From assembly GCA_030323885.1 (NCBI GenBank), contig CM059188.1:114665430-114729429 (forward strand): 64,000 nucleotides of DNA, read 5' to 3'. Both the position numbers and the translations under genes were made by a program. This stretch comes from Branchipolynoe longqiensis. Taxonomy: Eukaryota > Annelida > Polychaeta > Phyllodocida > Polynoidae. The notes below the pieces were generated by a model. The model did not search any database. It saw nothing but the letters and a program-made list of their open reading frames with translations, and was not told the origin of the DNA. This document shows positions 54,064 to 63,600 of this stretch, in pieces. Within the stretch, counting starts at the first letter, position 1. Each line of letters opens with the position of its first letter.

Positions 54064-54195
54064 GCTGTCAGTAGGTATGTGACAAAGACTGCTTTCATTA
54101 CTTGACTGCCGCTCTCCATTTAGCTCGCTGCTGTGAGAGTTGCATCCATGAGTCGGTCTTAATGTCTCTCAGCTTCAGGTTTCTCTTGATGGTAT
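54016..54195 (-). mobile_element. LINE-H 3' end
   Basis: (ATC)n tail 54018-54063, the 3' UTR, and codons for the LSQQRAK-type end, stopping at ttctcttgatggtata where MITE-A begins. Confidence 0.88.
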
Positions 54196-54414
54196 AACCA
54201 GGTAAACGCCAATCAAACAATGTAGTTTAAACAGAAGATTTTTACATGAAAATAATGTTAATTCTCCCTAATTTCACTTGTCAAATGATCACATGGGTAC
54301 GGAGCAATAAACAAAAAAATAGGAATAAACAAAAAATAACTTTTGTAGTTTTGATTCCAATGTTTATCTCCATTTTTGGATTGGCGTTTACTTCGTTTTG
54401 CACCTGAACTCTTC
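54196..54414. mobile_element. MITE-A, left end truncated
   Basis: ccaggtaaacgccaatc at the left (outer 14 bp lost) and gattggcgtttacttcgttt + tgcacctgaactcttc at the right. Same family as 44141-44380. Confidence 0.85.
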
Positions 54415-54838
54415 ATATGATGTATACCGCATTATGCAAGTATAAAGATACGTAAGGGAATTGTTGTTAGTGTAATGCCAGGTACACACCTACCGTTTGT
54501 GCGCACCCACCAACCGTATATGATCTAAAACTGCCCGTTTCGCACACAAAAATCGCTAGTTGTGCGCTCCCCGTGCACACCTAGTGATTGCGATTCCCGA
54601 CTAAAAACTCAGTTTTAGGGCTAAAACGGGCCGATTACGATTGCGATTCGCGATTCGAAAAATGAATTGGCCCATTTTCAGTTTTAAGCGTCTCGGGTCG
54701 AGTCGCGAGTTTTAGTGCGCGAATCGTAAACGGTAGGTGTGTACTTGGCATTAGACCCAACACTGTACTGGTGGCGCCACCTGCAGACCTCCTCACCTCC
54801 ACCGAATGTTGACAAGTGTCAGTTGCATCGGAGGATTT
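54415..54838. mobile_element. MITE-B, right end lost, hosting MITE-C
   Basis: atatgatgtataccgcatta at the left. After the MITE-C insertion the body continues ctgtactggtggcgccacct, ttgacaagtgtcagttgcat, like 42950-43060. Confidence 0.78.
54476..54750. mobile_element. MITE-C nested in MITE-B (275 bp)
   Basis: TGCCAGGTACACACCTACCG and CGGTAGGTGTGTACTTGGCA termini. Flanks TAA (left) and TTA (right), an imperfect duplication. Confidence 0.85.
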
Positions 54839-54964
54839 TGATATATTCATACTTACATTGGCTTGAGGAGACTTGCAATGATTGCTGTGTGTTTAAAACC
54901 TCTATTCTAGTTGTTGTGCGTAGAGTATTACTAAGATTCTACTACACACATATTCTAGTAATAC

Positions 54965-55292
54965 AACCGGACGCGGTGGCCGAATCGGTAGAGCACAGGT
55001 TTCCCAGATGATGGTCGGGAGTTCGAGTCCCACCAAAAGTCAAAACACTTACTTATAAAATTGATATTTGTCGCTACCTAGCCTGACGCTCGGCATTAAT
55101 AGGATATGGCATAGACTCGTTAGCACAGCATCAAGATGAAGTAACTGTGTGGGATATTGGGTCATTGTGCCAGCAGCCTCGTATCCCACTTGGGCAGCAC
55201 TATAAAGTCACCATGAGTGTGCATTGTCACAAGTCGGTACCTGTCCTGATATGACCGTAGACTATTGCTAGGATGTAAAACAACAACAAACA
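54965..55292 (+). mobile_element. SINE-A, full length, head type A
   Basis: accggacgcggtggccgaat head, a slightly damaged B box (gagttcgagtcccaccaaaa), tail attgctaggatgtaaaacaa. Positions 55293-55572 hold nothing recognisable. Confidence 0.9.
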
Positions 55293-55572
55293 AATAAACA
55301 ATCTACTAATACTATGCAGTGTTGTAGTAGAATCTTTGGTGTTACTTCTCTGTGGGTGGCTCCATTTACACAAAGTCACGTGATTTATATAGACCACACA
55401 TGTACCACAGGAGGAGGCCATTCTGCCATTCCCCCGTTCAGCCTTATTGTTGGCTATCCAAGCCCAGAGAGCGGAAAGGTATTCTCGGAAATAATGCAAA
55501 ATCAGCCAAATCTAAATTATTGCAAAACCTGAAAAATAGAAAAGTGCAATCATGTTTTCCTGTATTGTGCAT

Positions 55573-55879
55573 TAGTTTTACGTCCTGGCAACATCTAAGG
55601 TCATATCAGGACAGGTACCACCTTGTGACAGTGCACACTCATGGTGACTTCATAGCACTACACCACTGGGAGACCACACCACCAGCAGCGTGACCTCATA
55701 TCCCACTCAGTCAAATTATCCTGACACCAAGCCAAACAGTCCTAATAATAATGCTGAGTGCCTGGCTAGGAAGTGACAAGAATCAATTTGATAAGTCATT
55801 GCTTTGATTCGGCTGGGAATTGAACTCCCGACCTTCCGCACAGGACACCTACGCTCTACCGATTCGGCCACCGCGTCCG
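55573..55879 (-). mobile_element. SINE-A
   Basis: agttttacgtcctggcaaca at the left. The head at the right ends ttcggccaccgcgtccgg. Confidence 0.9.
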
Positions 55880-56004
55880 GTGCAATTACTGTTGGGTGTG
55901 TAAACTATATGGACGTTACTCATCATATGGTATAGTAATTGATACATCGCCACCTGGAGGGAAAATCACTCATAATAGTTCTGTTCCTAACACATCGACC
56001 CCCG

Positions 56005-56352
56005 ACCAGACAGGGTGGCCGAATGAGGTGAGCGTCCATCTCCTGTTTGGGAGACCGGTTGATCCAAACTCATGGGTTTGTTGGTTTGAACCCTGGTCGA
56101 GTCAAAGCAATGACTTGAAAATTGATGGCTGGCGCTTCCTAGCCTGGCACTCGGCATTATTAGGATAGGGCAAGGACTGGTTGGCTCAGTGTCAGGATAA
56201 TGCGACTGAGTGGGATATCAGGTCTTAGTGATGGCAGCCTGGTCTACCAGTGGGGCAGCACTATAAAGTCGCCATGAGTGTGCACTGTCACAAGTCAGTA
56301 GACATCTTGTTATGACCTTAGGTGTTGCTTGGATGTAAAACAACAATAAACA
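56005..56352 (+). mobile_element. SINE-A, full length, head type B
   Basis: gaccagacagggtggccgaa, ttggtttgaaccctggtcga, tail ggtgttgcttggatgtaaaa. Confidence 0.9.
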
Positions 56353-56469
56353 AACAACAAAGAAACATCGTCCCCAAACATCCTCTTCCAATAATACAGG
56401 TATAAATATATTCATACAGATTCTTTTGTATTTTCTATATGTTTTTAAAATGTTGGACTGGTCCACTAA

Positions 56470-56723
56470 TGGCTGGCACACACCTCCCGTTTACGATTCG
56501 CGCGCTAAAACTGACTGTGACTCGCGACCCGTTTATGACTTAAAACTGGCCGATTCATTTTTCGAATCTTATAAGATTCCAGTTTTAAGCCCTAAAACTG
56601 AGTTTTAAGTCGCGAATTGCAAGGCTCTGGTGTGCTAGGGGGTCGCACACCTAATGACTAAAACTCAAACTTAGTCACGAAACGGGCAGTTTTAGGTCAT
56701 AAACGGGAGGTGTGCGCCAGCCA
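56470..56723. mobile_element. MITE-C, exact TAA duplication (254 bp)
   Basis: TGGCTGGCACACACCTCCCG and CGGGAGGTGTGCGCCAGCCA. TAA at 56467-56469 and 56724-56726. Confidence 0.9.
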
Positions 56724-56726
56724 TAA

Positions 56727-57644
56727 TATACACAAATAAAGAACATCATCTCATTCTGACACACATTAATTTAATCGAAAGTACCAACTAAATGCCACCT
56801 TCGGCCGTTGAGACGATACAGTATAAATATGCAATATAATTAATAATTGGGCTAGCCTAAGCACATGATAGAGATGCCTGAAATGAATAACATCTGACAT
56901 ATTCAAAAGTGCAATTAGCTTATGCTAATTCTGAAATCTGAATATCCGATCAAAACATCCACGAAACAAATTCCCATCGTTCATAGCGTCGAAGATTCTG
57001 TCAAAGCTGTTTGTCTGACAATGTCAGTAATCCAATATTTGGTGTTGTGAATACAGTAGACATCATTAACGAGGATTCACTGTATTAAAACATATTAACT
57101 CTTTTCATATTGTCTCTATGCTCGATATTACCAGCAATTGAAACGATGGCATTTCTTCTACGTTATAGTTCTTCTGTCCACTTATAATTAATTACATTAT
57201 GCTAGTTATAGTAAGGCCAAATTAAACAAAAAGAGTTGGTGATCGTCCGTTTGATCACACAAATCAGGGACAGGCCGGTGGTTAACAAAAACAATTCAGT
57301 ATTAAAAAAATATATTTTGGAGCACCCTCGACTGATAAAAGGATTACATGTCAATCATGTAGACATCACAATGTTTTCAGTCAAACAATGAACACTCTAT
57401 TCTCATTTAGAAATTTAAAATTGAATTGCTGCTAGCCTGTCACATTTTAAACAGCTTAACAAAAATCAGGGGTGCACGATTTTTCAGGAACAAGCGAGGA
57501 TGATCACAATTAAAATTTGTATTTGGCCTAATCTTAACACGTGTTTACCACTGTTATTATATGGGAAGCGAAGAAACGTTATTTGTCGGACTGTGTGCAT
57601 GACTAAAAGTATCAAGTCATCATCTTAACTCAACCTCTTAGTAC
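56727..57644. other. No recognisable feature
   Basis: About 900 bp of AT-rich, apparently unique sequence with no ORF of note and no match to the window's repeat families. One of the longest repeat-free stretches here. Confidence 0.5.
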
Positions 57645-57723
57645 CGCTGCCTAGTCCGATGTTTTAAAGGTTTTGTCATTTTCTGAGATAAATATGTGAG
57701 ATTGATCATTATAATCAACCTTA

Positions 57724-57981
57724 CACCCCCATCACACCAAACTAATTCTCAAACGTCCGACCACATTCTAAAATGGGCTGTGGTCGGGGTAGAATGTGGA
57801 TGCAAGAAAATGTTAGGCACGCTCAAAGTTCTGGAGCACCATTCCGTTCTAGCCCGTCCATTCTGTGCGTAAAACGCCTGTAAAAAGTTGTTACTACGTC
57901 CATTTCGTACGCACACAGTTTGAGTCCATTCAGCAACATTTTCAAGAATGTAGTCAGAACTAGTTTGGTGCGATGGGGGTA
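57724..57981. mobile_element. TIR element with TTA duplication (258 bp)
   Basis: CACCCCCATCACACCAAACT and AGTTTGGTGCGATGGGGGTA. TTA at 57721-57723 and 57982-57984, and removing one TTA plus the element restores the host MITE reading. Interior has inverted cgtccgaccacattcta / tagaatgtgg motifs. Confidence 0.9.
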
Positions 57982-58074
57982 TTAGATTACATTAAAGTAA
58001 TTTTGATGTAAAATTACCAAATTTGGAGATATTTGAAGTCTACACATGCCAAATTAATATTGGCATGCTTGTCA

Positions 58075-58790
58075 TGCTGGAATACTATTCAACATGAAGA
58101 TGAATGCCAGGAAGACCAAAACAATGGTTATAAGTAAAAAGACAGATAAACCAAATGTCAATATAACCATAGATGGCACAAACATAGAACAAGTATCCGA
58201 ATTCATATATCTCGGACAAAAGATTACAAATGATGGGAGATGTGAGGAAGAAATTAAAAGAAGGATAACAATAGCCCGAACAACATTCTCCAAAATGTAT
58301 AGAGTGTTAACATCAAGTAAGATATTAATACAAACAAGGAAGCGTATTCTTCAGTGTTATGTGTGGTCTGCTCTAATGTATGGGGCTGAGACATGGACAA
58401 TCTCTAAGAAAATGTACAAACATTTAGCAGCATTTGAGATGTGGACTTATCGAAGGATGATGAAAATATCATGGACAAAGAAGATCACCAACAAAGAAGT
58501 TCTCAGAAAAATTAAAAATAAGAAAAGCTTGTTTGCCACTATACAGACAAAGAAACTGATTTATTTTGGCCACATCATTCGTCAGAGTTCAATATACCGT
58601 ACATTGTTGGAAGGGAAGGTGGATGGCAGCAGAGGGAGAGGGAGACCAAGAACATCATGGTTTACAAATATTTCACAGTGGACAGGCTTGAATTATTCAC
58701 AGTCTATCAGAACAGCACAACATCGGGACAAGTGGAGAACCATTGCATCCAACCCTCGACTAGAGGACGGAACTATTGATTGATTGATTG
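58075..58790 (+). mobile_element. LINE insertion with 10-bp target duplication
   Basis: ATGCTTGTCA lies at 58065-58074 and 58791-58800. The insert is a 5'-truncated ORF2 end plus a (TTGA)n tail (58774-58790). Confidence 0.93.
58076..58783 (+). CDS. Non-LTR retrotransposon ORF2, C-terminal 236 residues (partial)
   Basis: Open from the truncation point to the TGA at 58781-58783. It begins AGILFNMKMNARKTKTMVIS (58094 is only an internal Met), the segment following the RT catalytic box in many LINEs. Then come EFIYLGQKITNDGRCEEEIK, SALMYGAETWTISKKM, FEMWTYRRMMKISWTKKITN, FGHIIRQSS and GSRGRGRPRTSW near the C-terminus. This order (KTK.M; YLG..I..DG; YG.E.W; EMW.YRR.L.I.W...TN; GH..R; RGRPR..W) is characteristic of LINE ORF2 C-termini such as RTE-like or related clades. 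The clade was not resolved. The endonuclease and RT palm are missing through 5' truncation at insertion. No internal stop over 708 bp, so the copy is young. It differs from the LINE-H family at 16.2 kb in sequence and tail. Not an autonomous gene. Confidence 0.9.
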   Translation, partial: AGILFNMKMNARKTKTMVISKKTDKPNVNITIDGTNIEQVSEFIYLGQKITNDGRCEEEIKRRITIARTTFSKMYRVLTSSKILIQTRKRILQCYVWSALMYGAETWTISKKMYKHLAAFEMWTYRRMMKISWTKKITNKEVLRKIKNKKSLFATIQTKKLIYFGHIIRQSSIYRTLLEGKVDGSRGRGRPRTSWFTNISQWTGLNYSQSIRTAQHRDKWRTIASNPRLEDGTID

Positions 58791-58845
58791 ATGCTTGTCA
58801 ATATTCTGACCCTATACATCTTCAGCAGGTAAGGTAACATACTCT

Positions 58846-59504
58846 ATTATGAATAAGCAATGCTTAGGACCGACCCTGCGATATAACTACAGCAAAGTAT
58901 TTTATTATTGCGCGTATATTTTCTTACTCCACTCGCGGTGCGACTGCTTTCAGTGGTGCCCATTCAGTGCTGCAGATTTGCAGCCTTCAGAGCACCAATG
59001 CGACTGAAAACTCCCCAAAACAACAACAACACTAGCAGTGTTCGATTTGAAATTCTAGTAACTCGGGTGACCCGAATACCGCCGTCGTTTCCGCGGAAGA
59101 AACTATTAATATTTCATTTGTGCATCCATGTTTATGCCAAATTGTTCTTTATTTGTTTTAATTTTGAATAACATCAAAGTTTTGAACTGCGCATATCAGC
59201 AAATTCTATGGCAGCGGGCATTTGTTTTGATATATTATTAACCAATAGCTGTCCTCCACCCAGATTGCTGCGGACCGAAGTTCGACTAGCGATTTCCGTT
59301 TCGGTTTGCTGGATTTGGGTTTCTCGGTACGAGTTTACAAATGGCAGCGCCCATACAGTGCTATTTCCGTTTCGGTTTGCTGGATTTTGGTGAAGTCATG
59401 TTCAGTAAGAGTATTGTTTATGTATTTGTATATATATATCTAGATGCGTTAGTCTTAAGCCTCCCCGTGGGTGGGTCGGTATTAAATTGACTTTGTATGC
59501 CCGT
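58846..59504. repeat. Mostly unique; duplicated 27-bp motif
   Basis: gatttccgtttcggtttgctggattt-type motif occurs at 59290-59315 and 59360-59386. A weaker duplication of cccattcagtgctgc / cccatacagtgctat occurs at 58960 and 59350. No gene. Confidence 0.5.
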
Positions 59505-59805
59505 CTATTTAACAACAAATACATACTAAGGGCACCAGTATCTATGCTGAGAATGTTGGCTCAAATCTGGGTGAGTACAGTAAAACCTCTCTAAATCGAC
59601 CGACCATGGGACCGATTTGAAGTGGTCCATTTAAGGAGGTGGTCGGATTAAAGTTAGAATATACCTACACTGGTATTTTTGGGACCCAAATAAAGCGATC
59701 GATATAGGGGAGTGGTCGATCTGTGGGGGATCGGTATAGAGAGGTTTTACTGTACTTTGCTTTTGAAAGGATCATGTTTTTATCGCACTATGCAACTTTA
59801 AATAA
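59505..59805 (+). mobile_element. TTAA MITE remnant split by a pogo-like MITE
   Basis: The left piece ends gttggctcaaatctgggtgagta. The right piece starts actttgcttttgaaaggatc and ends atcgcactatgcaacttta. TA is duplicated at the insertion. Confidence 0.75.
59578..59752. mobile_element. Pogo/Tigger-like MITE nested in TTAA MITE
   Basis: CAGTAAAACCTCTCTAAATC to GGTATAGAGAGGTTTTACTG with TA duplications (59576-59577, 59753-59754). Confidence 0.92.
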
Positions 59806-59893
59806 AGATTTCCACACACAAATTAATGTGACTTGAGTCCGTTTGATCAGGGATTTGATTGGATAGAATCGCAAATTCAGACATACACAGGTA

Positions 59894-60078
59894 CAGCAAA
59901 ACCTCTCTAAACCGACTGACCATGGGACTGACTTTTAGGGAGGAGGTCAGGTTGGGGAGTTTTTTTTTATATATCGTTACAATGGTATTGTATGGGCGAT
60001 CGTTTGGGACCCAAATAAAGCGATTGATATAGGTGAGTGGTCGATCTGTGGAGGTGGTCGGTTAGAGAGGTTTTACTG
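59894..60078. mobile_element. Pogo/Tigger-like MITE
   Basis: CAGCAAAACCTCTCTAAACC to GGTTAGAGAGGTTTTACTG. Confidence 0.9.
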
Positions 60079-60218
60079 AAGGTGATTCGCGACACTACAA
60101 ACCTCTGATAGAACATGGTTAAAGTGTGGCTATAAGTATAACACGATGAAGACAACTGTACAGATATTTACAGGTGTCATATTCAAACATATCCCTCGGT
60201 GGTTTATATACTTTCAAA

Positions 60219-60727
60219 TTAAAGTTGCATGGTCCAATTGTATAAATATATTTTCAAAACTAAAACACTTACCTACATTTGATCCTACATATCTAATTGA
60301 GATACTGGTTGCCCACACTAATCAATTGGTGATGTATTTATGGAATAAATCCGATTTGACAAGAATGTACGTTCACACCACTGCTAGAGGAAGCCATGTG
60401 CCTCAGAACTCACTCTCTAAGATGCAGGTCAATCTCGTGACCTCTCTGAGGCTCCCGGTGGTCATGGCCTAGTTTCGTCACGTTTCAGTACACCATGTGA
60501 CCATGGCGAGATTATGAATGGTGTCACAGCCTTGGCTTCCAGCCCGGGAGTTTCGGCATGCTTGCCGAAATTATTTTGAATGCATTTACTTCAAATATCT
60601 TCAAAATGAGTTTGCAGTCATCGAAACCACTTCAGGGTAATCGTAAATAGATCATACCGGTCAATTTAATATATTTATCTCAAAACATTTGGGAAAACTC
60701 ACAAGCCATCGGACCATGCAACTTTAA
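60219..60727 (+). mobile_element. TTAA MITE with ~150-bp unrelated centre
   Basis: TTAAAGTTGCATGGTCCAAT to ATCGGACCATGCAACTTTAA. The left third and right half match the family (ggcatgcttgcc palindrome kept). Positions about 60320-60530 do not match and contain inverted gtgacctctctgagg/cctcagaactcac motifs, perhaps a further small insertion. Positions 60728-60896 are unremarkable. Confidence 0.85.
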
Positions 60728-60896
60728 TTATTGCTGCAAAATTATTAGGTCATAATCTAAGCCTGTGTCTGATGGAGGGGGCGGGTTCAACCTTTGACTG
60801 ATAATATCAGTCAGCACCAATTCTTACCCAACTGATAAGATTATACAATCTAATTAATACAAGGGAAGATTAATATAGATAGATAACTATTTAACT

Positions 60897-61253
60897 TTAA
60901 AGCTGCATAGTCCGATGAAAACATAAAATTTTCAAAACCAAAACGATTATCTAGATTTGATTCTACAATCTAATTTAGATACTGTTGCATGTATCAAACA
61001 TTTCTCACCACACAGAATGGAACACAGAACCCAAGTTAATAGAACCTGTTACTGCCAACACCCTATGGTGTCTGACTTTTGGCATGCCTGCCAAAACAAA
61101 AGTGACACGTTTACACTTCAAATATCTCAACAATTAGCCATTTAAAATAAGGTTTACTTCACAATAAAGGAAAATAGATTATAACAATCAATTCAACATA
61201 TTTATCTCAGAAAAATTTGGGAAACCCAAAATCATTGGACTATGCAACTTTAA
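60897..61253 (+). mobile_element. TTAA MITE, intact (357 bp)
   Basis: TTAAAGCTGCATAGTCCGAT to ATTGGACTATGCAACTTTAA. The central palindrome reads ggcatgcctgcc. Confidence 0.92.
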
Positions 61254-61324
61254 CGACGGGAATGAGCAAATGACTTGTGAAATATCTATGAATCTAAGAA
61301 CGCGGCTCAATTTGCTAATGCACG

Positions 61325-61651
61325 GTTGTTGGTAGGTTGTTGGAGTTTTACATCCTGGCAACATCTCAGATTCTCCAAGTACGGACTTGTGACAGTGCAC
61401 ACTTATCACAACTTTATAATGCTGCCCCACTGGGAAATCAGGGCATGGCCATGACCCAATATCCCACTCAGTCACATTATCCTCACACTGAGCTAACCAG
61501 TCCTTGCCCTATCCTATTAATGCCGAGCGCCAGGCTAGGAAGCGACAAGTATCAATTTGATAAAGTCATTGGTTTGACTCGACTGAGAACCGAACACCCG
61601 ATCTCCTGCACGTGAGGCCCGCGCTCTATACCAATTCGGCCACTGCTTCCA
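61325..61651 (-). mobile_element. SINE-A, full length
   Basis: Tail ttgttggagttttacatcct. The head ends ccaattcggccactgcttcc. Confidence 0.9.
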
Positions 61652-61811
61652 GGCCAATGTGTGGCTTCTAAGTGCGCATGCGCAGATAGCAGATGGGTAG
61701 GTAGTGTGCGAACATTGGATCCCGATATTGGATCCTGCTTACATAAGGTGTTCCATTATAGTTCCTGATGGGGGAGGTGTGGAGCACATCTGCCCTCCTC
61801 ACTCAGGTGAT

Positions 61812-61971
61812 TTTGCTATTGTTTTATGTCCTAGCAACATCTAAACTCATATCAGGATGGCTACCGACTTGTGACAGCGTGCACTCATGGCAACTTAATA
61901 GTGGTGCCCCACTGGGAGACCAGGCCGCCAGCACCATGACCCGATATCAACTCATTCGGCCATCCCATCGG
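61812..61971 (-). mobile_element. SINE-A, internally deleted, head type B
   Basis: The tail and lower body to ccatgacccgatatc are joined directly to aactcattcggccatcccat of the head. A CT-rich run (ccctccctccctcccccaac) follows at 61990-62055. Confidence 0.85.
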
Positions 61972-62137
61972 GTGATGCGCCAAGCACCCACCTCCCTCCC
62001 TCCCCCTCCCTCCCTCCCCCAACCTCCCTCCCTTCCCCCTCTCTCTCCCACCCTCTCCCACAAAGGGCTGCCTTGAAGTTGCATAGTCCGATAACAAAAA
62101 AACATCAAATTTTCAAAAGCAAAACACTCATCTAGAT

Positions 62138-62202
62138 ACCCGTCCTGATATGACCTTAGATGCTGCCAGGACGTAAAACTCCAACAACGAACCAACCAAC
62201 TT
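62138..62202 (+). mobile_element. SINE-A 3' end with target duplication
   Basis: acccgtcctgatatgacctt through accaaccaac, bracketed by ATCTAGA (62130-62136 and 62203-62209). A 65-bp insertion containing only the SINE's 3' end. Confidence 0.88.
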
Positions 62203-62279
62203 ATCTAGAATTGAACCTACATATCCAGCGTGGATACTGGGGCATTTATTAAGTATATGTCGCCACATAGAACGGCGCG

Positions 62280-62392
62280 GGTTATTTATAGACACTTTTT
62301 TTCATTTTCTTTTTCTCACCCCCTCTCGAAAGTCATGATGTAATTTCAACTTGAGTCAATATTATTGTTGTTATATCATTTTCAAACTGCAA
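62280..62392. repeat. ~115-bp repeat shared with 63835-63955
   Basis: gggttatttatagacacttt, cgaaagtcatgatgtaattt, caacttgagtcaatattatt. The second copy reads aagtgttatttataaacact, ggaattcatgatgtaatttc. Nature unknown. Confidence 0.7.
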
Positions 62393-62500
62393 AGTCAATT
62401 TAATAGAACCTGTTACTGCTGAATCCTACAGCGTCAAGAATTTTGCCAAGCATGTCAACATTAATTTGGCATGTTTACACTTGAAATATCTCCCAAGTTA

Positions 62501-63190
62501 TACCCCTGTCACACTACGACGTGACGAGCCAACCTGAGCCTAACGTGATCATTTTTCGTCATGACGTTGGGTTACGTCATGATGACGTCAAAATGACGTT
62601 AGAATGACGTCGAGATACGTCACATTACGTCGTGTTACGTCGAGTTACGTCAAGGTTTTGGACATGTTCAAAACTTTGGACGTAGGTCGAACGTAAGGGT
62701 TTACGTTCGCCGTACGTTCTGTTCACGTTCAGTGAACATCAATGACGTTAAACGGACGTTATTTCAACGCTGCTCACTACGTTCCACTACGTTCCACTAC
62801 GTTCCACTACGTTGACCCACATTAAACCAAGTGCAAAAGCCTATGAGGCTTAATGGGAACGTCAGGAGAACGTCAGGAAAACGTCAGGAGAACGTCAGGA
62901 GAACGTCAGGAGAACGTGCATTCAACGTACGTTCAATGTCTCATTACATAGCTAACGTCATGTAGCGTTCTTCTGGCGATGGAATAACGTTCATAACGTT
63001 CCGTGAGCGTAGAGACGTTGTCCTCTCTCGTGACTGACGGTATCACTACGCTTTACCAACGTTACGTTCTCGTCCACTACGCTGCATCCACGTTCAACTT
63101 GTGCCCAAATTTGCATACTACGCCGAAAAGTTCAACGTTCTTCACGTTCTCCCTACGTTGACGTCGTTACGTCGTAGTGTGACAGCCCCA
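62501..63190. mobile_element. 690-bp ACGT-rich foldback element, TTA duplication
   Basis: TACCCCTGTCACACTACGAC and GTCGTAGTGTGACAGCCCCA are inverted termini. TTA lies at 62498-62500 and 63191-63193, and excision plus one TTA restores the host MITE exactly. The interior is packed with ACGT tetramers, including tandem ttacgtcgtgttacgtcgag, actacgttccactacgttcc and gaacgtcaggagaacgtcag. No ORF. Confidence 0.92.
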
Positions 63191-63245
63191 TTAGTCATTT
63201 TAAAGGAAAGTTACTTCAAAGTAAAGGAAGGTAGATTATAGCGAT

Positions 63246-63600
63246 ATAGCGAATGGTAGACAGGAAGTGTGAACACTTATTTGTCTCTCTTTTGTTGTTG
63301 TTGGTACATTAGTTGTCCCAAGCAGGGGAAATCCCAGTCACAGACGACTGGTCTTCCCCACTCCACTGCTGGTCGATAGAAAGCCCGAGCCTACACTTTT
63401 ACCGACCCAAGGGATTTTTAACCTCCCACACCACATAGACATGGTATGAGAGCAACCGGCCTTTAATGACGCTGTAAGTTATACACAGCAGTGGAAATCC
63501 AAATTGGCAGAGCTGGGGGCACGGGGAATCGAACCGCCGACCTTCAGATTAGGAGTCTGACCTAGAAAAAAGTCAGACACTCTAACCACTCCGGCACAGA
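63246..63600 (-). mobile_element. SINE-D, near full length
   Basis: The minus-strand head (63597 leftward) reads GTGCCGGAGTGGTTAGAGTG and later GGCGGTTCGATTCCCC, a perfect B box. The tail at the left is CAACAACAAC-rich. ATA(A/G)CGAT flanks both sides. Same family as 38213-38440. Confidence 0.82.

Larger units (their letters stand above)
57645..58845 (-). mobile_element. TTAA MITE carrying two nested insertions
   Basis: Segments gcctagtccgatgttttaaa (57650) to ataatcaacc, then gattacattaaagtaatttt to ggcatgcttgtca (58074), then atattctgaccctatacatc to about 58845, together reconstitute one reverse-oriented copy. The interruptions are a TTA-duplicating MITE and a LINE. The outer ends are decayed. 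Confidence 0.85.
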
